A DNA stretch of 17,519 bases from Bacteroidota bacterium. GTDB taxonomy: Bacteria > Bacteroidota > Bacteroidia > B-17B0 > B-17BO. The notes beneath the pieces were generated by a model. The model was given only the letters and a program-made list of their open reading frames with translations. It was not told where the DNA came from and did not search any database. The position numbers were made by a program, and so were the translations under genes. Below, piece by piece: positions 15,895 through 17,519 of the stretch. Each line of letters starts with the position of its first letter. Within the stretch, counting starts at the first letter, position 1. The stretch covers positions 1 through 17,519 of the forward strand of contig JANXRU010000113.1 in assembly GCA_025356715.1 (NCBI GenBank), given 5' to 3'.

Positions 15895-17199
15895 TTAAAA
15901 CGTTACTATGAATTTCGTTTCACTATCAATTTTAGTTCCATTAGTTGTAGCTGATTTCCAGTCATTCATTGTATTTAAAGCTTCTTTTAAGAAATCCTTA
16001 CAGTTACTGTAGTCTTTACTCATAGGATTAATGGATATCAATTCTAATTTGCCATCCTTTTTAATTTTTGCTTTAATCATAAATGTACCTTGAAGTTTAT
16101 CCGTTGAATTTATTTTTTTATGGTATGCTAAAATATAATCTTTAATAGATCTTTCACCACCAATATAACTAGCTGGAGTATTTTGTATTGGTTTAGTTAC
16201 TGTTGTGTTTTGTGCAATTGTAGTATACGCTCTTGATTCTGATTCCATTTTATCTCCATCAATACTTGTTTCTTTCCGATAGTTATTGGAATTGGTTTCA
16301 GCTAAAGAAACAGGTTGTTTACTGTTTTCTTTTTTTTCATCCATTTTATTGTTTGCAGCTTTCTCATAAGCTAAGCTAATGGCTTCTTTTTCTTCAGATT
16401 TAATAACGGCATTTGCATTAGCAGGAACTGAAGCAACTTCATCTGTTATTCCTGATTGATTTTTTGATAAATTGTCTTGTTCTATATCATTAGAGTTATT
16501 AGATTCTCTAGTAACATTTTTGAAATCTGTATTTACATTTTTATCTTTATTGATTACACCTGCCGAATTGTCGTAAGCATATCCAGTTGTATTGCTTTGT
16601 GTAATTGATGTGTTGACTAATCCGCCGGAAGTTGGGCCAGCGTTTTTAGCACTTTTCCCTGCTCCATTTGAAACAATAGGAAAGGATAATTCATTGCTTA
16701 TAGTTTTCTGGCTATTTGTTTTAGTTTTCACGCCTTCATTATCCATTTTTGGTTCACCAAGTGTTGTTTCAGGTTTTGTATCTGAAACCGAAGTGTTTGT
16801 TAATTCCGAAGGAGTAGGAGATGGTTCTTGCATAGAACTATTTTTATTTAATGCAAGTGATTGTTCTGAGGCAATATCTGATTTTTTTATTAAGAGAACT
16901 GATAAACCTATAATTAATAATAAAGAAGCTGCTGCACTAAACCATATTAATTTATTTTTTTTTGAAGAATCTGACGGATTGTTATTTAAAGTATTAGAAA
17001 CTTTCTTTGAAATATCTAATTGTACTTCATCCATTAATTCTTTTGCCGCCATAGGAGACAAATTAGTAGAAAAGCCTTCGAATGCTTCTTTCTCAAAGTC
17101 GGTTAATTCCGATAAATCAGATTCATTATGAGTGTTTAACTCTAATAATTTCACTAACTCTTCAGTTGAAAGTGGGGTATGTTTATGATTCTGTTTCAC
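15895..17199 (-). CDS. Single-pass membrane protein: likely anti-sigma factor with TonB-like C-terminus
   Basis: 434 residues. Cytoplasmic part 1-83: charged, with LSTEELVKLLEL and LTDFEKEAFEGF, resembling the short sigma-binding regions of Bacteroidota anti-sigma factors. One transmembrane helix at about 84-104 (LIWFSAAASLLLIIGLSVLL) is followed by lysines. A long low-complexity periplasmic linker (about 105-345) is rich in Asn, Ser, Thr, Lys and Glu. The C-terminal 85 residues look like a TonB C-terminal domain: GGERSIKDYI, then GTFMIKAKIKKDGKLE, a helix FLKEALNTMNDW, NGTKI and a final beta-strand ending FIVTF. It overlaps the upstream ECF sigma gene by 17 bases and starts at GTG (17199), so the two are probably translationally coupled and the product likely restrains that sigma factor. 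The TonB-like end suggests contact with an outer-membrane or periplasmic partner; that is inference. It could instead be a TonB-type energy transducer unrelated to sigma control. Confidence 0.72.
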   Translation of the reverse strand: MKQNHKHTPLSTEELVKLLELNTHNESDLSELTDFEKEAFEGFSTNLSPMAAKELMDEVQLDISKKVSNTLNNNPSDSSKKNKLIWFSAAASLLLIIGLSVLLIKKSDIASEQSLALNKNSSMQEPSPTPSELTNTSVSDTKPETTLGEPKMDNEGVKTKTNSQKTISNELSFPIVSNGAGKSAKNAGPTSGGLVNTSITQSNTTGYAYDNSAGVINKDKNVNTDFKNVTRESNNSNDIEQDNLSKNQSGITDEVASVPANANAVIKSEEKEAISLAYEKAANNKMDEKKENSKQPVSLAETNSNNYRKETSIDGDKMESESRAYTTIAQNTTVTKPIQNTPASYIGGERSIKDYILAYHKKINSTDKLQGTFMIKAKIKKDGKLELISINPMSKDYSNCKDFLKEALNTMNDWKSATTNGTKIDSETKFIVTF

Positions 17200-17519
17200 C
17201 TGTTCTTTCTAATTTAATTTTTAAGTTTCGTTTCCCATTTTGGATAAAACTTTTCACTTCATTCATTGAATAACCTGTTATATCAACAATTTCGATATAT
17301 GATTTTTCTTTGAGGTAAAATAAACTAATGCATGTCTTTTGATCTTCGTTTAATTCCTCAATAGCTTTTTCGAGTGCCGTATATTGTTTTTCTTTTTCTT
17401 CAGCTTTGTTAAGATGCAATCCATTTTCGGTTTCCATAAAAAAATCTGCATTAACTTGCAAATCAATTTCTTTTTTTAACCTGGATTGCTGAGTCCTAAT
17501 TGTCATTAAGCAATGATTT
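17183..17519 (-). CDS. ECF RNA polymerase sigma factor, N-terminal part cut by window edge
   Basis: The frame stays open to the right edge. Codons before the ATG at 17506 read Asn-His-Cys-Leu, giving NHCLMTIRTQ, the typical end of sigma-70 region 2 in ECF factors, so that ATG is internal and the start lies outside the window. The visible part, about 111 residues, has a charged linker and then region 4, about the last 65 residues: ALEKAIEELNEDQKTCISLFYLKEKSYIEI, and a helix-turn-helix ending in VKSFIQNGKRNLKIKLE, which recognises the -35 promoter element. Sigma factors of this type redirect RNA polymerase to stress or nutrient genes. It overlaps the membrane-protein gene downstream by 17 bases, an arrangement typical of a sigma/anti-sigma pair. 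Confidence 0.9.
   Translation of the reverse strand, partial: NHCLMTIRTQQSRLKKEIDLQVNADFFMETENGLHLNKAEEKEKQYTALEKAIEELNEDQKTCISLFYLKEKSYIEIVDITGYSMNEVKSFIQNGKRNLKIKLERTGETES

Noticed and set aside
16592..17131. A 179-codon open frame on the plus strand
   Set aside because: It is antisense to the membrane-protein gene and arises from that gene's low-complexity coding sequence; its translation has no recognisable domain.
17504..17506. ATG as the start of the sigma factor
   Set aside because: The frame continues to the window edge with Asn-His-Cys-Leu before this Met, matching the end of sigma region 2, so the gene extends beyond the window.

Overview
The window is AT-rich, densely packed bacterial chromosome that reads as a member of the Bacteroidota. 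The evidence is a secreted protein ending in a type IX secretion (T9SS) C-terminal sorting domain, a sensor combining a beta-propeller, a Y_Y_Y domain and a SpoIIE phosphatase, a perfect copy of the Bacteroidota -7 promoter motif TAnnTTTG, an ECF sigma factor followed by a TonB-ended membrane protein, and a three-part MMPL/acyltransferase/methyltransferase fusion known from this phylum. I see no tRNA, rRNA, CRISPR array, IS element or phage gene. I cannot fix genus or family from the sequence alone.

Layout: (1) 1-667, the 3' end of pyrH (UMP kinase), meeting tail-to-tail a large minus-strand propeller/SpoIIE phosphatase sensor (674-3802); a small hairpin spans both stop codons. (2) 3803-4202, a gene-free stretch that holds a decayed T9SS sorting domain (3858-4076), a weak hairpin and a good promoter for the next gene. 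(3) 4203-6683, a secreted multidomain T9SS cargo protein, closed by a strong bidirectional terminator shared with a minus-strand 145-residue protein (6752-7189) made of four exact-length 25-residue repeats. (4) 7344-10293, a plus-strand pair: a CrtI/RetSat-type FAD oxidoreductase and bioA (biotin synthesis). (5) 10299-11926, a minus-strand pair coupled by TAATG: a BadF/BcrA-type sugar kinase, probably acting on N-acetylglucosamine, then a TauE/SafE membrane permease. (6) 12023-15883, the 1286-residue trifunctional fusion. (7) 15895-17519, a minus-strand operon of an ECF sigma factor (cut by the window end) overlapping a single-pass membrane protein that looks like an anti-sigma factor with a TonB-like C-terminus.

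How they work together: most are housekeeping or envelope-facing genes, not one pathway. Three themes recur. The first is signalling across the inner membrane (propeller-SpoIIE sensor, sigma/anti-sigma pair). The second is export and surface display (T9SS cargo). The third is lipid or pigment-lipid handling (trifunctional exporter/acyltransferase/methyltransferase and, possibly, the CrtI-type oxidoreductase). The least ordinary items are the sorting-domain relic lying just upstream of an intact gene with a homologous end, the 25-residue repeat protein, the TonB-ended anti-sigma candidate, and the fusion protein with an Asn in place of one of the two usual MMPL transmembrane aspartates.
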